Of a stretch of 64,000 bases of DNA, positions 32,964 through 43,387 are shown one piece after another (the first letter of the stretch is position 1; each line of letters starts with the position of its first letter). The position numbers and the translations under genes were made by a program. Under the pieces are notes generated by a model. That model searched no databases. It was not told where the DNA came from and saw nothing but the letters and a program-made list of their open reading frames with translations. This DNA comes from Chordicoccus furentiruminis. Its GTDB lineage: Bacteria > Bacillota > Clostridia > Lachnospirales > Lachnospiraceae. The DNA is taken from positions 2,197,501 through 2,261,500 of the forward strand of contig NZ_CP048829.1 in assembly GCF_019355395.1 (NCBI RefSeq), in the 5' to 3' direction.

Positions 32964-33896
32964 ATGGCACGGATTTACGGCAGCGCCGCGGAGCTGATCG
33001 GCGGGACACCGCTTGTGGAGTTCAAGAATATCGAGAAGGAACTGGGCGTCAAGGCGAGAGTGCTGGCGAAACTGGAATACTTCAATCCGGCGGGTTCGGT
33101 CAAGGACCGGATCGCGAAGGAGATGATCGAGACCGCTGAGAAGGAGGGCAAACTGAAGCCCAGGTCCGTGATCATCGAGCCGACGTCCGGCAACACGGGA
33201 ATCGGACTTGCGTCCATCGCCGCCGCGAAGGGGTACCGTCTGATCCTGACGATGCCGGAGACGATGAGCGTGGAGCGCCGCAACATTCTGAAGGCCTACG
33301 GCGCGGAGATCGTTCTGACCGACGGCGCCAGGGGAATGAAAGGCGCGATCGCAAAGGCCTCCGAGCTGGCGGAGGAGACGCCGGACAGCTTCATCCCGGG
33401 CCAGTTCTCCAATCCGGCCAACCCGCAGGCGCATTACAAGACCACCGGGCCCGAGATCTGGAAGGATACGGACGGAAATGTGGACGCGTTCATCGCGGGT
33501 ATCGGAACCGGCGGCACGCTGACCGGCACAGGGAAATATCTGAGAGAGCAGAAACCGGACGTGAAGATCTACGCGCTCGAGCCGGCTTCCTCCCCGGTGC
33601 TCTCCGAGGGCCATGGCGGACCGCATAAGATTCAGGGTATCGGCGCCGGCTTCGTTCCGGACGTGCTGGATACAAAGCTGTACGACGGCGTGGTGACGGT
33701 GACGAACGACGACGCCTTTGCGACGGCCAAGCTGATCGCCCACAAGGAAGGCGTGCTCGTCGGGATTTCCTCCGGCGCGGCGTACTACGGCGCGCTTGAG
33801 CTGGCGAAGAAGCCGGAGTTCGAGGGGAAGACGATCGTCGCGATCCTTCCGGATTCCGGAGACCGGTATTACTCGACGGCACTCTTCCAGGACTGA
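32964..33896 (+). CDS. cysK: Cysteine synthase (O-acetylserine sulfhydrylase)
   Basis: PLP enzyme making cysteine from O-acetylserine and sulfide. At 310 aa it is typical. The PLP lysine is K47 in [12 protein letters not shown]; the substrate loop [12 protein letters not shown] and the phosphate-binding [15 protein letters not shown] are complete. AAAGGAGGAGACAT precedes the ATG. The mRNA leader is about 130 nt long. Control by the adjacent Rrf2 regulator is inferred from the shared candidate operator. Confidence 0.95.
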   Translation: MARIYGSAAELIGGTPLVEFKNIEKELGVKARVLAKLEYFNPAGSVKDRIAKEMIETAEKEGKLKPRSVIIEPTSGNTGIGLASIAAAKGYRLILTMPETMSVERRNILKAYGAEIVLTDGARGMKGAIAKASELAEETPDSFIPGQFSNPANPQAHYKTTGPEIWKDTDGNVDAFIAGIGTGGTLTGTGKYLREQKPDVKIYALEPASSPVLSEGHGGPHKIQGIGAGFVPDVLDTKLYDGVVTVTNDDAFATAKLIAHKEGVLVGISSGAAYYGALELAKKPEFEGKTIVAILPDSGDRYYSTALFQD

Positions 33897-33956
33897 TGCG
33901 GAGCGGATCGGCCGGCTGACGGAAAGCCGGGCATGCGCGGGATAAAAGAATGGTAC

Positions 33957-33978
33957 GGGCCGGGCTTCCGCCCGGCCC
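33957..33978 (+). terminator. Strong hairpin after cysK
   Basis: GGGCCGGGC-TTCC-GCCCGGCCC, a perfect 9-bp stem with a tetraloop, followed only by TGGTTCG. No proper U-tract, so it may be a processing or stabilising hairpin rather than a full terminator. The rest of 33897-34124 shows no gene. Confidence 0.5.
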
Positions 33979-34124
33979 TGGTTCGATTGCGGAACCAGAC
34001 GGGTGTGCGGCTGCGGCCCGCGTCCGTTTGCAGGAGAATGACTCCTGGCGCAGCCTGCGGGAGCGGCCTGCGCAGATCTTCGCGGATGAATTTATAAAAA
34101 TCTTACGGATTTGGTTCGCGGTAC

Positions 34125-34153
34125 TTGACATTTGCCGATCCGGGGCGTATTAT
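34125..34153 (+). promoter_or_regulatory. tRNA-Arg promoter
   Basis: TTGACA (34125-34130), 17 nt, TATTAT (34148-34153), ending 26 nt before the tRNA. Confidence 0.85.
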
Positions 34154-34179
34154 TTGATCTGCTGTTGAAAATACAGTGT

Positions 34180-34253
34180 GTGAGCGTAGCTCAGCTGGAT
34201 AGAGCGTCTGGCTACGGACCAGAAGGTCGCGAGTTCGAATCTTGTCGCTCACG
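34180..34253 (+). tRNA. tRNA-Arg (anticodon ACG)
   Basis: Full cloverleaf: acceptor GTGAGCG/CGCTCAC, D-arm GCTC-AGCTGGATA-GAGC, anticodon arm TCTGG-CTACGGA-CCAGA with anticodon ACG, T-arm GCGAG-TTCGAAT-CTTGT. The CCA end is not encoded. Wobble A34 should be deaminated to inosine so that CGU, CGC and CGA are read. Confidence 0.96.
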
Positions 34254-34260
34254 CTTTTAC

Positions 34261-34288
34261 CGGATCCCTTTCAGGGGTCCGTTTTTTT
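34261..34288 (+). terminator. Terminator after tRNA-Arg
   Basis: CGGATCCC-TTTC-AGGGGTCCG followed by TTTTTTT, 8 nt after the tRNA. Confidence 0.9.
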
Positions 34289-34320
34289 ATGCCGAAATGC
34301 GCGGCTGACTGGGAATCGTC

Positions 34321-34420
34321 TCTCCGGCGGCCGCGCTTCTTTCAGCCCGGGGAAACAAAGCGGACGCATGCGAGTATCCGGGCGCGTCTGCCCGCGTCTG
34401 ACTCTCCGGCGGCCGCGCTT
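34321..34420. repeat. Two copies of an 18-bp GC-rich repeat
   Basis: TCTCCGGCGGCCGCGCTT occurs at 34321-34338 and 34403-34420, each followed by a similar purine-rich segment (CCCGGGGAAAC, TCCGCGGAAAC). No gene is supported between the tRNA and the next promoter. Confidence 0.7.
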
Positions 34421-34449
34421 ATTTTGTCCGCGGAAACCGGGTATGGCTG

Positions 34450-34458
34450 TGCTATAAT
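34450..34458 (+). promoter_or_regulatory. Extended -10 promoter TGCTATAAT
   Basis: TG-N-TATAAT 33 nt before the start of the HAAS-domain gene. Confidence 0.6.
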
Positions 34459-34491
34459 CCCCATATATGACTTCAATGGAAGGAGATGCGT

Positions 34492-35202
34492 ATGACCAGA
34501 CAGGAATTTACAGACCGTCTGGCCGCCCGGCTGGCGGAGTCACTCCCGCCGTCGGCGGTCCGGAGCCAGGTCCGGTACTATGAAGGGTACATCGACGCGG
34601 AGATCCGGAACGGCAAGACGGAGGAGGAAGCCACAGCCGGGCTGGGCGATCCGGTTCTGATTGCCCGCTCCATTCTCGAGTCGCCGCACAGCGAGGCGGA
34701 TTTCACGGTGAGTGACGGAGACGCGTACGAAGAGGGCAGCTATCAGGGCGCGAACCAGCCGGGTGAGAGCGGAGCCGGCGACGCGCTGACGGATACGACC
34801 CCGGGCGGGACGGAGAACGGCAGCGGGCGGGAAGCGGCGGAAAGAGGCCGGACGGAGACGGCGGGCAGCCGGAATGAGGCGGAAGACAGCCGGACGGAGA
34901 CGGCGGGCAGCCGGCATGAGGCGGAAGACAGCCGGACGGAGACGGCGGGCAGCCGGGCGGAGACGGCGGACCGCAGGAAAGAGACAGACAGCCGGACGAA
35001 ACCGGAGCGGAACCGCGTGTTCCGCGACGACAGCGGACGGCCGGACATCGGGCTGATCATGGTGATCGTGCTGGCTGTCATTGTGGTCGTGTCGCTCGTC
35101 CGCATCGCAGCCGGAGCAGCCGTTCCGGTGATTCCGGTGCTTCTGCTGATCCTGGCCTTGCTGCTGGTCTGGTTCATGTATTCCGGAAGACGCCGGTCGT
35201 AA
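34492..35202 (+). CDS. HAAS/DUF1700-domain membrane protein with 14-residue repeats
   Basis: A 236-aa protein in three parts. The N-terminal 65 residues (RQEFTDRLAARLAESLPP, YYEGYIDAEIRNGKTEEEA, LGDPVLIAR) are a HAAS/DUF1700-type helical domain, often linked to PadR regulators and membrane sensors. A hydrophilic linker (about 70-175) contains tandem RTETAGSR-EAEDS units. Two C-terminal hydrophobic segments (about 185-225) anchor it. The ATG at 34492 follows AAGGAGA; an ATG two codons earlier overlaps that spacing. No PadR partner gene is adjacent. Function unknown. Confidence 0.7.
   Translation: MTRQEFTDRLAARLAESLPPSAVRSQVRYYEGYIDAEIRNGKTEEEATAGLGDPVLIARSILESPHSEADFTVSDGDAYEEGSYQGANQPGESGAGDALTDTTPGGTENGSGREAAERGRTETAGSRNEAEDSRTETAGSRHEAEDSRTETAGSRAETADRRKETDSRTKPERNRVFRDDSGRPDIGLIMVIVLAVIVVVSLVRIAAGAAVPVIPVLLLILALLLVWFMYSGRRRS
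34849..34962 (+). repeat. Tandem 42-bp coding repeat
   Basis: Units start at 34849, 34891 and 34933 (the third partial) and encode RTETAGSRNEAEDS, RTETAGSRHEAEDS and RTETAGSRAETAD. Nearly identical DNA points to recent slippage expansion in the linker of the HAAS-domain protein. Confidence 0.85.
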
Positions 35203-35254
35203 GACCGCGGCGACGGGTGCATTGACCTGAATTCCCAAAGGAGACGAAAGCGTT

Positions 35255-37210
35255 ATGGAAACGATGGAGCGCAGATATCTGGAACGGCTGTCGGAACTCT
35301 ATCCGACGATCGCGCGGACAGCGACGGAGATCATCAACCTGTCCTCTACCCTCAACCTCCCGAAAGGAACCGAGCATTTCATCACGGACATCCATGGTGA
35401 GTATGAGGCGTTTTCTCATGTGCTGCGAAACGGATCCGGCGCAGTCCGGAAGAAGGTGACGGAGGTCTTCGGGAGAACACTCTCGGCGGATGACATCCGG
35501 GAGCTGTCCACGCTGATCTACTACCCGAGGGAGAAGACCGCTCTGGAAAAGAAAAAACGGACGCCGGAGCAGATGGAGGACTGGTACAGGGTGATGCTCT
35601 ACCGGCTCGTTTCGGTGTGCCGGTATACGGCGGGAAAATACACCCGCAGGAAGCTGCGGCGCTATCTGACAGAGGACTTCGCATTTGTCATTGAGGAGCT
35701 GATCACCGAGCGGGACGACATCACGGACAAGGAAGCCTACTACGAGGAGATCATCAACACGATCATCCGGATCCAGCGTGCGGATGAGCTGATCGCGGCG
35801 CTCGCGGACCTGATCCCGAAGCTGACTGTGGATCATCTGCATATTCTGGGGGACATCTATGACCGGGGCAGCGGCGCGGACGACATCATGGACAGCCTGA
35901 TGGAGTACCACAGCCTTGACGTCCAGTGGGGCAACCATGACATCGTCTGGATGGGCGCGGCGGCCGGTCAGCTCTGCTGCATCGCCAATGTGGTGCGGGT
36001 CTGCGCCCGATACGGCAATCTGGATACGCTGGAGGACGGCTACGGCATCAATCTGCTTCCGCTCGCGACCTTCGCGATGAAGGCTTATGCCGACGATCCG
36101 TGCACCTGCTTCCGGATCCGGACCGTGGAGAAGTCCGCGCCGGATGATGCGGCGCTCAACATGCGGATCCACAAGGCGATTTCGGTGATTCAGTTCAAGC
36201 TTCAGGGACAGTTCGCGAAGAAACGGCCGGAGCTTCATATGGAAGACCGGGCCATGATGGAAAAGATCGACTACGGGAACGGAACGGTTGCGCTTGACGG
36301 GAAGACATACCGGCTGCTGGACAGCCATTTCCCCACGGTGGATCCGGACGATCCGAACCGGCTTTCCGATGAGGAGGCGCAGGTGATGGAGCGGCTTCAG
36401 AACGCGTTCACCGGCTGCCGGAGGCTTCAGCAGCACATGCAGTTCCTGCTCAACAACGGTTCCTTCTACAAGGTCTTCAACGGCAACCTTCTGTATCACG
36501 GCTGCATGCCCCTCGATGAAAAAGGCCATTTCAAGGATGTGGCCGTGTACGGGAAAACGTGCCGGGGCAAGGCGCTCTACGACCGGCTGGACGAGCTGGT
36601 GCGGCGCGCCTTTTACTCGACGGATCCGTATCGCCGGGACGAGGGCCGCGACATCCTCTGGTGGATCTGGTGCAGCAAGGACTCGCCGCTCTTCGGAAAA
36701 GACAGGATGGCGACCTTCGAGCGGTATTTTCTGGCGGAGAAGGAGACACACGAAGAGAAGAAGAACGCCTACTACGATCTGCTGGATGATGAGGATACCG
36801 TGAACCGGATTCTCACGGAATTCGGTCTCGGCGGTGAGCACAGCCACATCATCAACGGCCATGTGCCGGTGAAGAAGGGCGAGTCGCCGATCCACTGCGG
36901 CGGGAAACTGCTGGTGATCGACGGAGGGTTTTCGCGGGCCTATCAGAGCGAGACGGGGATCGCCGGCTATACGCTGATCTTCAACTCCTGGGGCGTCCGT
37001 CTGGTGGCGCACGAGCCGTTTACGTCCACGGAGGACGCGATCCGGTTCGGGACGGATATTCATTCCGACCGGGTGATGGTGGAGCAGTACACGACGAGAC
37101 TTCGGATCGCCGATACGGATCTCGGCAGCGGAATCCGTGAACGGATTCGTGAGCTGGAAATGCTGCTGGAGGCATACAGGAGCGGGCAGATCGCCGAACG
37201 GACGAGATGA
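35255..37210 (+). CDS. fbp: Fructose-1,6-bisphosphatase, class III
   Basis: Gluconeogenic phosphatase that converts fructose 1,6-bisphosphate to fructose 6-phosphate. The 651-aa size is that of the Firmicutes-specific class III enzymes. Metallophosphoesterase motifs are visible: ITDIHGEYEAF (about 43-53), LGDIYDRG, QWGNHDIVW and, late, IINGHVPVKKGESP. AAAGGAGACG precedes the ATG. It stands alone between the HAAS gene and alaX; no regulatory element is obvious. Confidence 0.95.
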   Translation: METMERRYLERLSELYPTIARTATEIINLSSTLNLPKGTEHFITDIHGEYEAFSHVLRNGSGAVRKKVTEVFGRTLSADDIRELSTLIYYPREKTALEKKKRTPEQMEDWYRVMLYRLVSVCRYTAGKYTRRKLRRYLTEDFAFVIEELITERDDITDKEAYYEEIINTIIRIQRADELIAALADLIPKLTVDHLHILGDIYDRGSGADDIMDSLMEYHSLDVQWGNHDIVWMGAAAGQLCCIANVVRVCARYGNLDTLEDGYGINLLPLATFAMKAYADDPCTCFRIRTVEKSAPDDAALNMRIHKAISVIQFKLQGQFAKKRPELHMEDRAMMEKIDYGNGTVALDGKTYRLLDSHFPTVDPDDPNRLSDEEAQVMERLQNAFTGCRRLQQHMQFLLNNGSFYKVFNGNLLYHGCMPLDEKGHFKDVAVYGKTCRGKALYDRLDELVRRAFYSTDPYRRDEGRDILWWIWCSKDSPLFGKDRMATFERYFLAEKETHEEKKNAYYDLLDDEDTVNRILTEFGLGGEHSHIINGHVPVKKGESPIHCGGKLLVIDGGFSRAYQSETGIAGYTLIFNSWGVRLVAHEPFTSTEDAIRFGTDIHSDRVMVEQYTTRLRIADTDLGSGIRERIRELEMLLEAYRSGQIAERTR

Positions 37211-37334
37211 AGAAGCTGCAGGACAGGTGAAAGGATTAAAAGAAAAACGCGGCACGGACGGGGGGAGGGCTTTGCCGCCGGATGGATGACACGGTCCGGC
37301 GGGCTGCACCGTCCGGACAGGGAGGATTGAAGCG

Positions 37335-38525
37335 ATGCAGGATGCGGCAGAGGTGACGGCGGAAAAACTGTATGACCGGGACGCCTACAGGACGGACTTT
37401 ACGGCCCGGGCGGTTCGGACAGAAGGCAGCGGCGTGGTGCTGGACCGGACGCTCTTCTTCCCGGAGGAGGGGGGACAGTCCCCGGACCGGGGCGTGCTGG
37501 GCGGGTTTCAGGTAACTGACGTTCAGATCCGAGGCGGAGAGATCATCCACACCGTGGACGCCTCGCCGGAAGAAACGGCCGCGTCTTTTCCGGCCGGCGC
37601 GGAGGTGGAGGGACGGATCGACTGGGCGAACCGGTTTTCGAACATGCAGCAGCATTCGGGCGAGCATCTGATATCGGGACTGGTGCACCGGGAGCTGGGC
37701 TTTGACAATGTGGGATTTCACCTGAGCGCCCGGGAGGTGACGCTTGATTTCAGCGGCGTGATCGAGCCGGAAGAGATGGAGCGGATCGAGGAGCTCGCCA
37801 ACGAGGCGGTGACAAAGAACATCGAGACGAAGATTTTCTTCACCACGAAGGAGGAACGGGCGGATCTGGATTACCGGAGCAAGCTGGATCTGGAGGGGAC
37901 GGTCCGGATCGTCGAGTTTCCGGGCTATGACCGATGCGCCTGCTGTGCGCCGCATGTGAGACGGACGGGCGAGATCGGCCTCATCAAGGTGACGGATCTC
38001 GAACATTACAAGGGCGGCGTCCGGGTCCGGATCCTCTGCGGAAGCCGGGCGATGGCGCTTTTCAGGACGGAGCACGCGATCGTGACCGGGACGGCCCGGT
38101 ACCTCACCACGTCGCCTGATCAGATCGGAGCGCAGGTGAGGAAGATGAAGGAGGAGCTCCGGAAAACGCATGCCGATCTTCTGGAGATGTCGCGCGCCGC
38201 GCTGGCCCGCGCCGTGGAGGACGCCGATCCCGGAGCCGCCGACGTGCTTCTCTTCTTCCCGGATACGGATCCCCGGGCGGCCCGGGAGGCGGTGACGGAT
38301 CTGGCGAAGCGGCACGCCGGATACGCCGGAATCTTCACCGGGACGGACGAGACCGGCTATCAGTTTGTGATCGCTTCGGACGGGGCGGACGCGCGCGAAG
38401 CTGCGTCCGTCCTGCGCCGCGAATTCGGCGCCCGCGGCGGCGGACGCTCCGCGATGGTGCAGGGATCGGTGCAGGCCGCCGCCGCGGCGATCCGGGCGGC
38501 GCTCTCGGCGCGCGGAACGGTGTGA
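37335..38525 (+). CDS. AlaX-type alanyl-tRNA editing protein with DHHA1 domain
   Basis: Free-standing homologue of the alanyl-tRNA synthetase editing domain that hydrolyses mischarged Ser- or Gly-tRNA-Ala. The 396-aa protein begins with the second AlaRS-like beta-barrel (FFPEEGGQSPDRG), then the zinc-binding editing site HSGEHL (about 105-110) and CACCAPHV (about 207-214), a coiled-coil segment (LRKTHADLLEMSRA) and a C-terminal DHHA1 domain ending GGRSAMVQGS. This is the long AlaX-L layout. Start at 37335 with GGGAGGA 9 nt upstream. Confidence 0.9.
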   Translation: MQDAAEVTAEKLYDRDAYRTDFTARAVRTEGSGVVLDRTLFFPEEGGQSPDRGVLGGFQVTDVQIRGGEIIHTVDASPEETAASFPAGAEVEGRIDWANRFSNMQQHSGEHLISGLVHRELGFDNVGFHLSAREVTLDFSGVIEPEEMERIEELANEAVTKNIETKIFFTTKEERADLDYRSKLDLEGTVRIVEFPGYDRCACCAPHVRRTGEIGLIKVTDLEHYKGGVRVRILCGSRAMALFRTEHAIVTGTARYLTTSPDQIGAQVRKMKEELRKTHADLLEMSRAALARAVEDADPGAADVLLFFPDTDPRAAREAVTDLAKRHAGYAGIFTGTDETGYQFVIASDGADAREAASVLRREFGARGGGRSAMVQGSVQAAAAAIRAALSARGTV

Positions 38526-38582
38526 GGCCGCGTCCGCTCCGGATGCGGCAGGCAAAAAGCCGGTCCTTCCGGGGAAAAACGC

Positions 38583-38635
38583 TTGACGGCCGGACACAGG
38601 GTGACGTACAATAAACGGGCGTGTCGTGGACACGC
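38583..38635 (+). promoter_or_regulatory. str operon promoter and leader hairpin
   Basis: TTGACG (38583-38588), 18 nt, TACAAT (38607-38612). The leader opens with GCGTGTC-GTG-GACACGC (38619-38635) followed by TCGTTGTTTTA, terminator-like, then ATGCGC/GCGCAT-like symmetry. Attenuation of ribosomal protein expression is possible. Confidence 0.65.
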
Positions 38636-38732
38636 TCGTTGTTTTATGCGCAAAAACGCATGTTCATACGAAGACAACAGCCGAACCGCCGCATGGGTCA
38701 TGCGGACTTTGTAAAGGAGGAAACATCAAGGA

Positions 38733-39152
38733 ATGCCTACATTCAATCAGTTAGTCAGAAAAGGAAGAGAGACTTCTGTGAAAAAGTCCAAGGCGCCGGC
38801 TCTTCAGAGCTCGTTCAACTCGCTGAAGAACAGAGCCGTTGACGCCAAGTCTCCGCAGAAGCGCGGCGTCTGCACCGCCGTCAAGACCGCTACCCCGAAG
38901 AAGCCGAATTCCGCTCTTCGTAAGATCGCGAGAGTTCGTCTTTCCAACGGAATCGAAGTCACGTCCTACATCCCGGGCGAAGGCCACAACCTGCAGGAGC
39001 ACAGCGTGGTCATGATCCGCGGCGGCCGTGTCAAGGACCTTCCGGGTACCCGTTATCACATCATCCGCGGCACGCTGGATACCGCCGGCGTGGCGAACCG
39101 CCGCAAGGCGCGTTCCAAGTACGGCGCGAAGAAACCGAAGGCGGGCAAGTAA
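38733..39152 (+). CDS. rpsL: 30S ribosomal protein S12
   Basis: Decoding-centre ribosomal protein, 139 aa. The loop [11 protein letters not shown] carries the usual lysine whose substitution gives streptomycin resistance, and the second loop [10 protein letters not shown] is normal too, so the sequence looks streptomycin-sensitive. AAAGGAGGAAACATCAAGGA precedes the ATG. It is the first gene of the str operon; no rpoC gene lies just upstream. Confidence 0.98.
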   Translation: MPTFNQLVRKGRETSVKKSKAPALQSSFNSLKNRAVDAKSPQKRGVCTAVKTATPKKPNSALRKIARVRLSNGIEVTSYIPGEGHNLQEHSVVMIRGGRVKDLPGTRYHIIRGTLDTAGVANRRKARSKYGAKKPKAGK

Positions 39153-39310
39153 GGCGGAAGAGCAAATAAAGTAAGAAGCATTGCAGTGTAGCAAGTACGG
39201 TATTCCGGATTCCCTTTTTCGGCTGTGGGATATAAGGATTACGTCCGTGCGAACACATACAGTATGTGAGTACCTGTGATGAAATCTTGATGATTTAGGA
39301 GGGAAGTAAC

Positions 39311-39781
39311 GTGCCACGTAAAGGACATACTCAGAAGAGAGAAGTCTTAGCAGATCCGATTTACAACAGCAGACTGGTCACAAAGCTGATCAATCAGATT
39401 ATGCTGGACGGCAAGAAGGGCGTTGCGCAGAAGATTGTCTACGGCGCATTCGCTCAGGTGGAAGAAAAGACGGGCAAGCCGGCGGTCGACGCGTTCGAGG
39501 AAGCGATGAACAACATCATGCCGCAGCTTGAAGTCAAGGCGAGACGAATCGGCGGCGCGACCTATCAGGTTCCGGTCGAGGTTCGTCCGGAGAGAAGACA
39601 GGCGCTCGGCCTTCGCTGGCTGACCGACTTCTCGCGCAAGAGGTCCGAGAAGAGAATGGAGGACCGTCTCGCCAACGAGATTATGGACGCCATCAACAAC
39701 ACGGGCGCGTCCGTGAAGAGAAAAGAAGAAATGCACAGAATGGCAGAAGCCAACAAGGCCTTCTCCCATTACAGATTCTGA
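39311..39781 (+). CDS. rpsG: 30S ribosomal protein S7
   Basis: Primary 16S rRNA-binding protein that organises the 30S head, 156 aa as usual. The N-terminus [19 protein letters not shown] and [19 protein letters not shown] are diagnostic. It starts with GTG at 39311 after AGGAGGGAAG. The 158-nt rpsL-rpsG spacer is long enough for a structured S7-binding leader, though none was identified with confidence. Confidence 0.98.
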   Translation: MPRKGHTQKREVLADPIYNSRLVTKLINQIMLDGKKGVAQKIVYGAFAQVEEKTGKPAVDAFEEAMNNIMPQLEVKARRIGGATYQVPVEVRPERRQALGLRWLTDFSRKRSEKRMEDRLANEIMDAINNTGASVKRKEEMHRMAEANKAFSHYRF

Positions 39782-39796
39782 TAGGAAGGAGATTCA

Positions 39797-41920
39797 ATGG
39801 CTGCTTCTGGAAGAGAGTATCCTCTTGAGAGGACCAGAAATATCGGTATCATGGCTCATATCGATGCCGGCAAGACGACACTGACCGAGCGGATTCTTTA
39901 CTACACCGGCGTCAACTACAAGATCGGCGAGACTCATGACGGTACCGCTACCATGGACTGGATGGTCGAGGAGCAGGAGCGCGGCATCACGATCACGTCC
40001 GCTGCCACCACGTGCCACTGGACTCTGGAAAAAGAAACCAAGCCCGCGCCGGGCGCGCTGGAGCACCGCATCAACATCATCGATACGCCGGGGCATGTAG
40101 ACTTCACGGTTGAGGTCGAGCGTTCGCTCCGTGTGCTGGATGGCGCGGTCGGTGTCTTCGCGGCCAAGGGCGGTGTCGAGCCGCAGTCGGAGAATGTCTG
40201 GCATCAGGCGGATAAGTACAATGTTCCGCGTATGGCTTTCGTCAACAAGATGGACGTCGTCGGCGCTGACTTCTACGGCTGCGTCGAACAGATCAAGACC
40301 CGTCTGGGCAAGAACCCGGTCTGCATTCAGCTCCCGATCGGCAAGGAAGACACCTTCCAGGGTATTGTCGACCTGATGGAGATGAAGGCGTACCTCTATG
40401 AGGACGAGAAGGGTACGAAGATCGAGGTCACGGATATCCCGGACGACATGAAGGATCAGTGCGAGGAGTGGCACACCAAGATGGTGGAGCAGCTCTGCGA
40501 CCTCGATGAGGACCTGATGATGCAGTACCTGGACGGCGAGGAGCCGTCTCAGGAGGACCTGAAGAAGGTGCTCCGCAAGGGCTGCTGCGAAGGTACGGCC
40601 ATCCCGGTGACCTGCGGCACGGCTTACCGCAACAAGGGCATCCAGAAGATGCTCGACGCGGTAATCGAGTATATGCCGAGCCCGCTGGATATCCCGCCGG
40701 TCGAAGGCACGACGCCGGACGGCGAGCCGGATCACCGCGATTCCTCCGATGAGGAACCGTTCTCGGCGCTGGCGTTCAAGATCATGACGGATCCGTTCGT
40801 CGGCAAGCTGGCGTACTTCAGGGTTTACTCCGGTACGCTCAACTCCGGTTCCTACGTCTACAATTCCTCGAAGCAGAAGAAGGAGCGTGTCGCGCGTATC
40901 CTTCAGATGCACGCCAACAAGCGGATGGAGCTGGACAAGGTGTATTCCGGCGACATTGCGGCGGCTATCGGCCTCAAGTTCACCGGAACGGGCGATACGC
41001 TCTGCGACGAGCAGCACCCGATCATTCTGGAGTCCATGGAGTTCCCGGAGCCGGTCATCGAGCTGGCGATCGAGCCGAAGACCAAGGCCGGCCAGGAGAA
41101 GCTGGGCGTCGCGCTGAGCAAACTGGCCGAGGAGGATCCGACCTTCAAGCAGCATACGGATCCTGAGACCGGACAGACCATCATCGCCGGCATGGGCGAG
41201 CTGCATCTGGAAATCATCGTCGACCGTCTGCTCCGCGAGTTCCATGTGGAGGCGAACGTCGGCGCGCCGCAGGTTTCCTACAAGGAGACATTCGGCCACG
41301 AGGTGCAGCAGGAGTACAAGTACGCGAAGCAGTCCGGCGGCCACGGCCAGTACGGTCACTGCAAGTGCATCTTCACTCCGATGGATCCGAATGGCGAGAA
41401 TCTTTACGAGTTCGAGAGCACGGTCGTCGGCGGCGCGATCCCGAAGGAATACATCCCTGCGATCGACGACGGTATTCAGGAAGCGATGAAGTCCGGTACG
41501 CTGGGCGGCTATCCGGTTGTCGGCATCCACGCGAACGTATACGACGGTTCGTATCACGAGGTCGACTCCTCCGAGATGGCGTTCCATGTCGCGGGATCGA
41601 TGTGCTTCAAGGAAGCGATGGCCAAGGCGGATCCGATCCTTCTCGAGCCGATCATGAAGGTTGAGGTCACGATGCCCGAGGAATACATGGGCGATGTCAT
41701 CGGCGACATCAACTCCCGCCGCGGACGCATCGAGAGCATGGAGGATATCGGCGGAGGCAAGCAGGTCAATGGCTTCGTCCCGCTTTCCGAGATGTTCGGC
41801 TACGCGACGGATCTTCGTTCCCGCACGCAGGGCCGCGGCAACTATTCGATGTTCTTCGAGCGCTATGAGCCGGTCCCGAAGAATGTGGCCGCGAAGATTC
41901 TCAACAGCAAAGAGAACTGA
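39797..41920 (+). CDS. fusA: Elongation factor G
   Basis: Translocation GTPase, 707 aa. G1 [10 protein letters not shown]2 region around [11 protein letters not shown]3 DTPGHVD and G4 NKMD are intact. About ten extra residues ([12 protein letters not shown]) lie between the effector region and G3 compared with shorter bacterial forms. It starts 15 nt after rpsG with AGGAAGGAG upstream, and is followed by a large hairpin before tuf. Confidence 0.98.
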   Translation: MAASGREYPLERTRNIGIMAHIDAGKTTLTERILYYTGVNYKIGETHDGTATMDWMVEEQERGITITSAATTCHWTLEKETKPAPGALEHRINIIDTPGHVDFTVEVERSLRVLDGAVGVFAAKGGVEPQSENVWHQADKYNVPRMAFVNKMDVVGADFYGCVEQIKTRLGKNPVCIQLPIGKEDTFQGIVDLMEMKAYLYEDEKGTKIEVTDIPDDMKDQCEEWHTKMVEQLCDLDEDLMMQYLDGEEPSQEDLKKVLRKGCCEGTAIPVTCGTAYRNKGIQKMLDAVIEYMPSPLDIPPVEGTTPDGEPDHRDSSDEEPFSALAFKIMTDPFVGKLAYFRVYSGTLNSGSYVYNSSKQKKERVARILQMHANKRMELDKVYSGDIAAAIGLKFTGTGDTLCDEQHPIILESMEFPEPVIELAIEPKTKAGQEKLGVALSKLAEEDPTFKQHTDPETGQTIIAGMGELHLEIIVDRLLREFHVEANVGAPQVSYKETFGHEVQQEYKYAKQSGGHGQYGHCKCIFTPMDPNGENLYEFESTVVGGAIPKEYIPAIDDGIQEAMKSGTLGGYPVVGIHANVYDGSYHEVDSSEMAFHVAGSMCFKEAMAKADPILLEPIMKVEVTMPEEYMGDVIGDINSRRGRIESMEDIGGGKQVNGFVPLSEMFGYATDLRSRTQGRGNYSMFFERYEPVPKNVAAKILNSKEN

Positions 41921-41940
41921 CAACCAGCTGTGATGCCGGG

Positions 41941-41999
41941 AGGAGGCGGCCGCCGGGTGCATGTCACGGGACATGCATGCCGCGGCGGCGCGCTTCCTG
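41941..41999 (+). terminator. Large GC-rich hairpin between fusA and tuf
   Basis: The region folds on itself: GGTGCATGTC-ACG-GGACATGCA inside CCGCC/GGCGG and an outer AGGA/TTCCT. There is no U-tract, so it may act as partial terminator or mRNA 3' protection before the separate tuf promoter. Confidence 0.5.
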
Positions 42000-42006
42000 A
42001 ATTTGC

Positions 42007-42035
42007 TTGCAAATGAGCGGGCTTTGAAATATAAT
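42007..42035 (+). promoter_or_regulatory. tuf promoter
   Basis: TTGCAA (42007-42012), 17 nt, TATAAT (42030-42035). It gives tuf its own start besides any read-through from fusA. Confidence 0.75.
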
Positions 42036-42110
42036 ACAAGATAGTGAACCTTAGAAAACAGAAAGGTTATTCTGCCTGTTTTAAGTATTCATCAAGGAGG
42101 AATTTCTAAA

Positions 42111-43307
42111 ATGGGAAAGCAGCATTTTGAGAGAACCAAGCCGCATGTCAACATCGGTACGATCGGCCACGTCGATCACGGCAAGACAACCCTGACCGCA
42201 GCCATCACAGAAGTTCTCGCAAGGAGAGTTCCGTGCCCGGGTAACCAGTTCGTCGAATTCGGTAATATCGATAAGGCTCCGGAAGAGAGAGAGCGTGGTA
42301 TTACGATCAATACAGCACACGTTGAGTATGAGACCGAGAAGAGACATTACGCACATGTCGACTGCCCGGGGCATGCTGACTACGTCAAGAACATGATCAC
42401 CGGCGCAGCTCAGATGGACGGCGCGATCCTCGTCGTCGCGGCTACCGACGGTGTTATGGCCCAGACAAAGGAGCACGTCCTTCTGGCCCGTCAGGTCGGT
42501 GTGCCGAGAATGGTCGTCTTCCTTAACAAGTGCGATATGGTCGACGATGACGAGCTCCTTGAGCTGGTCGAGATGGAAGTCACCGAGCTTCTGACCGAGT
42601 ATGATTTCGAGGAGGATACCCCGATCATCCGCGGCTCTGCTCTTCAGGCTCTGAACGATCCGGACGGCAAGTGGGGCGATGCCATCATGAAGCTGATGGA
42701 CGCTGTCGATACCTGGATCCCTGAACCGGTCCGTGACAACGACAAGCCGTTCCTGATGCCGGTTGAGGACGTCTTCACGATCTCCGGCCGTGGTACGGTT
42801 GCGACCGGCCGTGTCGAGCGTGGTACGCTGAAGCTGAACGATCCGGTTGAGATCCTCGGCGTCAAGGATGCGAAGTCCACTTCCGTTGCGACTGGCATCG
42901 AGATGTTCCACAAGATCCTTGACTTCGCTGAGGCGGGCGACAACATCGGTATCCTTCTTCGTGGTATCGACCGTACGGGCATTGTCCGTGGCCAGGTCGT
43001 CGCAAAGCCGGGTACGGTTACCTGCCATCACAAGTTCACCGCTCAGGTGTACGTTCTGACGAAGGATGAAGGCGGCCGTCATACCCCGTTCTTCAACAAC
43101 TATCGTCCGCAGTTCTACTTCAGAACAACGGATGTCACGGGTGTGATCTCTCTTCCGGAAGGAACCGAGATGTGCATGCCGGGCGATAACGTCGAGATGA
43201 CGATCGAACTGATTCACCCGATCGCGATGGAGCAGGGCCTTACTTTCGCGATCCGTGAAGGCGGCCGTACGGTTGGTTCGGGCCGTGTCGCGACGATCAT
43301 CGAGTAA
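42111..43307 (+). CDS. tuf: Elongation factor Tu
   Basis: GTPase that brings aminoacyl-tRNA to the ribosome, 398 aa. G1 GHVDHGKTT, the effector RGITIN, G3 DCPGHADY and G4 NKCD are present. AAGGAGGAATTTCTAAA precedes the ATG. Codon use is visibly biased to a few preferred codons, as expected for one of the most abundant proteins. A strong terminator follows directly. Confidence 0.98.
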   Translation: MGKQHFERTKPHVNIGTIGHVDHGKTTLTAAITEVLARRVPCPGNQFVEFGNIDKAPEERERGITINTAHVEYETEKRHYAHVDCPGHADYVKNMITGAAQMDGAILVVAATDGVMAQTKEHVLLARQVGVPRMVVFLNKCDMVDDDELLELVEMEVTELLTEYDFEEDTPIIRGSALQALNDPDGKWGDAIMKLMDAVDTWIPEPVRDNDKPFLMPVEDVFTISGRGTVATGRVERGTLKLNDPVEILGVKDAKSTSVATGIEMFHKILDFAEAGDNIGILLRGIDRTGIVRGQVVAKPGTVTCHHKFTAQVYVLTKDEGGRHTPFFNNYRPQFYFRTTDVTGVISLPEGTEMCMPGDNVEMTIELIHPIAMEQGLTFAIREGGRTVGSGRVATIIE

Positions 43308-43332
43308 TGAAGAATCATTACTTTTCATGGCA

Positions 43333-43364
43333 CCCGGGGACAGTGTTCTGTCCCCGGGGCTTTT
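43333..43364 (+). terminator. tuf terminator
   Basis: CCCGGGGACAG-TGTT-CTGTCCCCGGG, a perfect 11-bp stem followed by GCTTTTATTT. Confidence 0.95.
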
Positions 43365-43387
43365 ATTTCCTATCGAGTGCTATTTGT

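Noticed and set aside
33950-34168. 72-codon open frame between cysK and tRNA-Arg
   Set aside because: It starts in the cysK hairpin, runs through the tRNA promoter and has no ribosome binding site.
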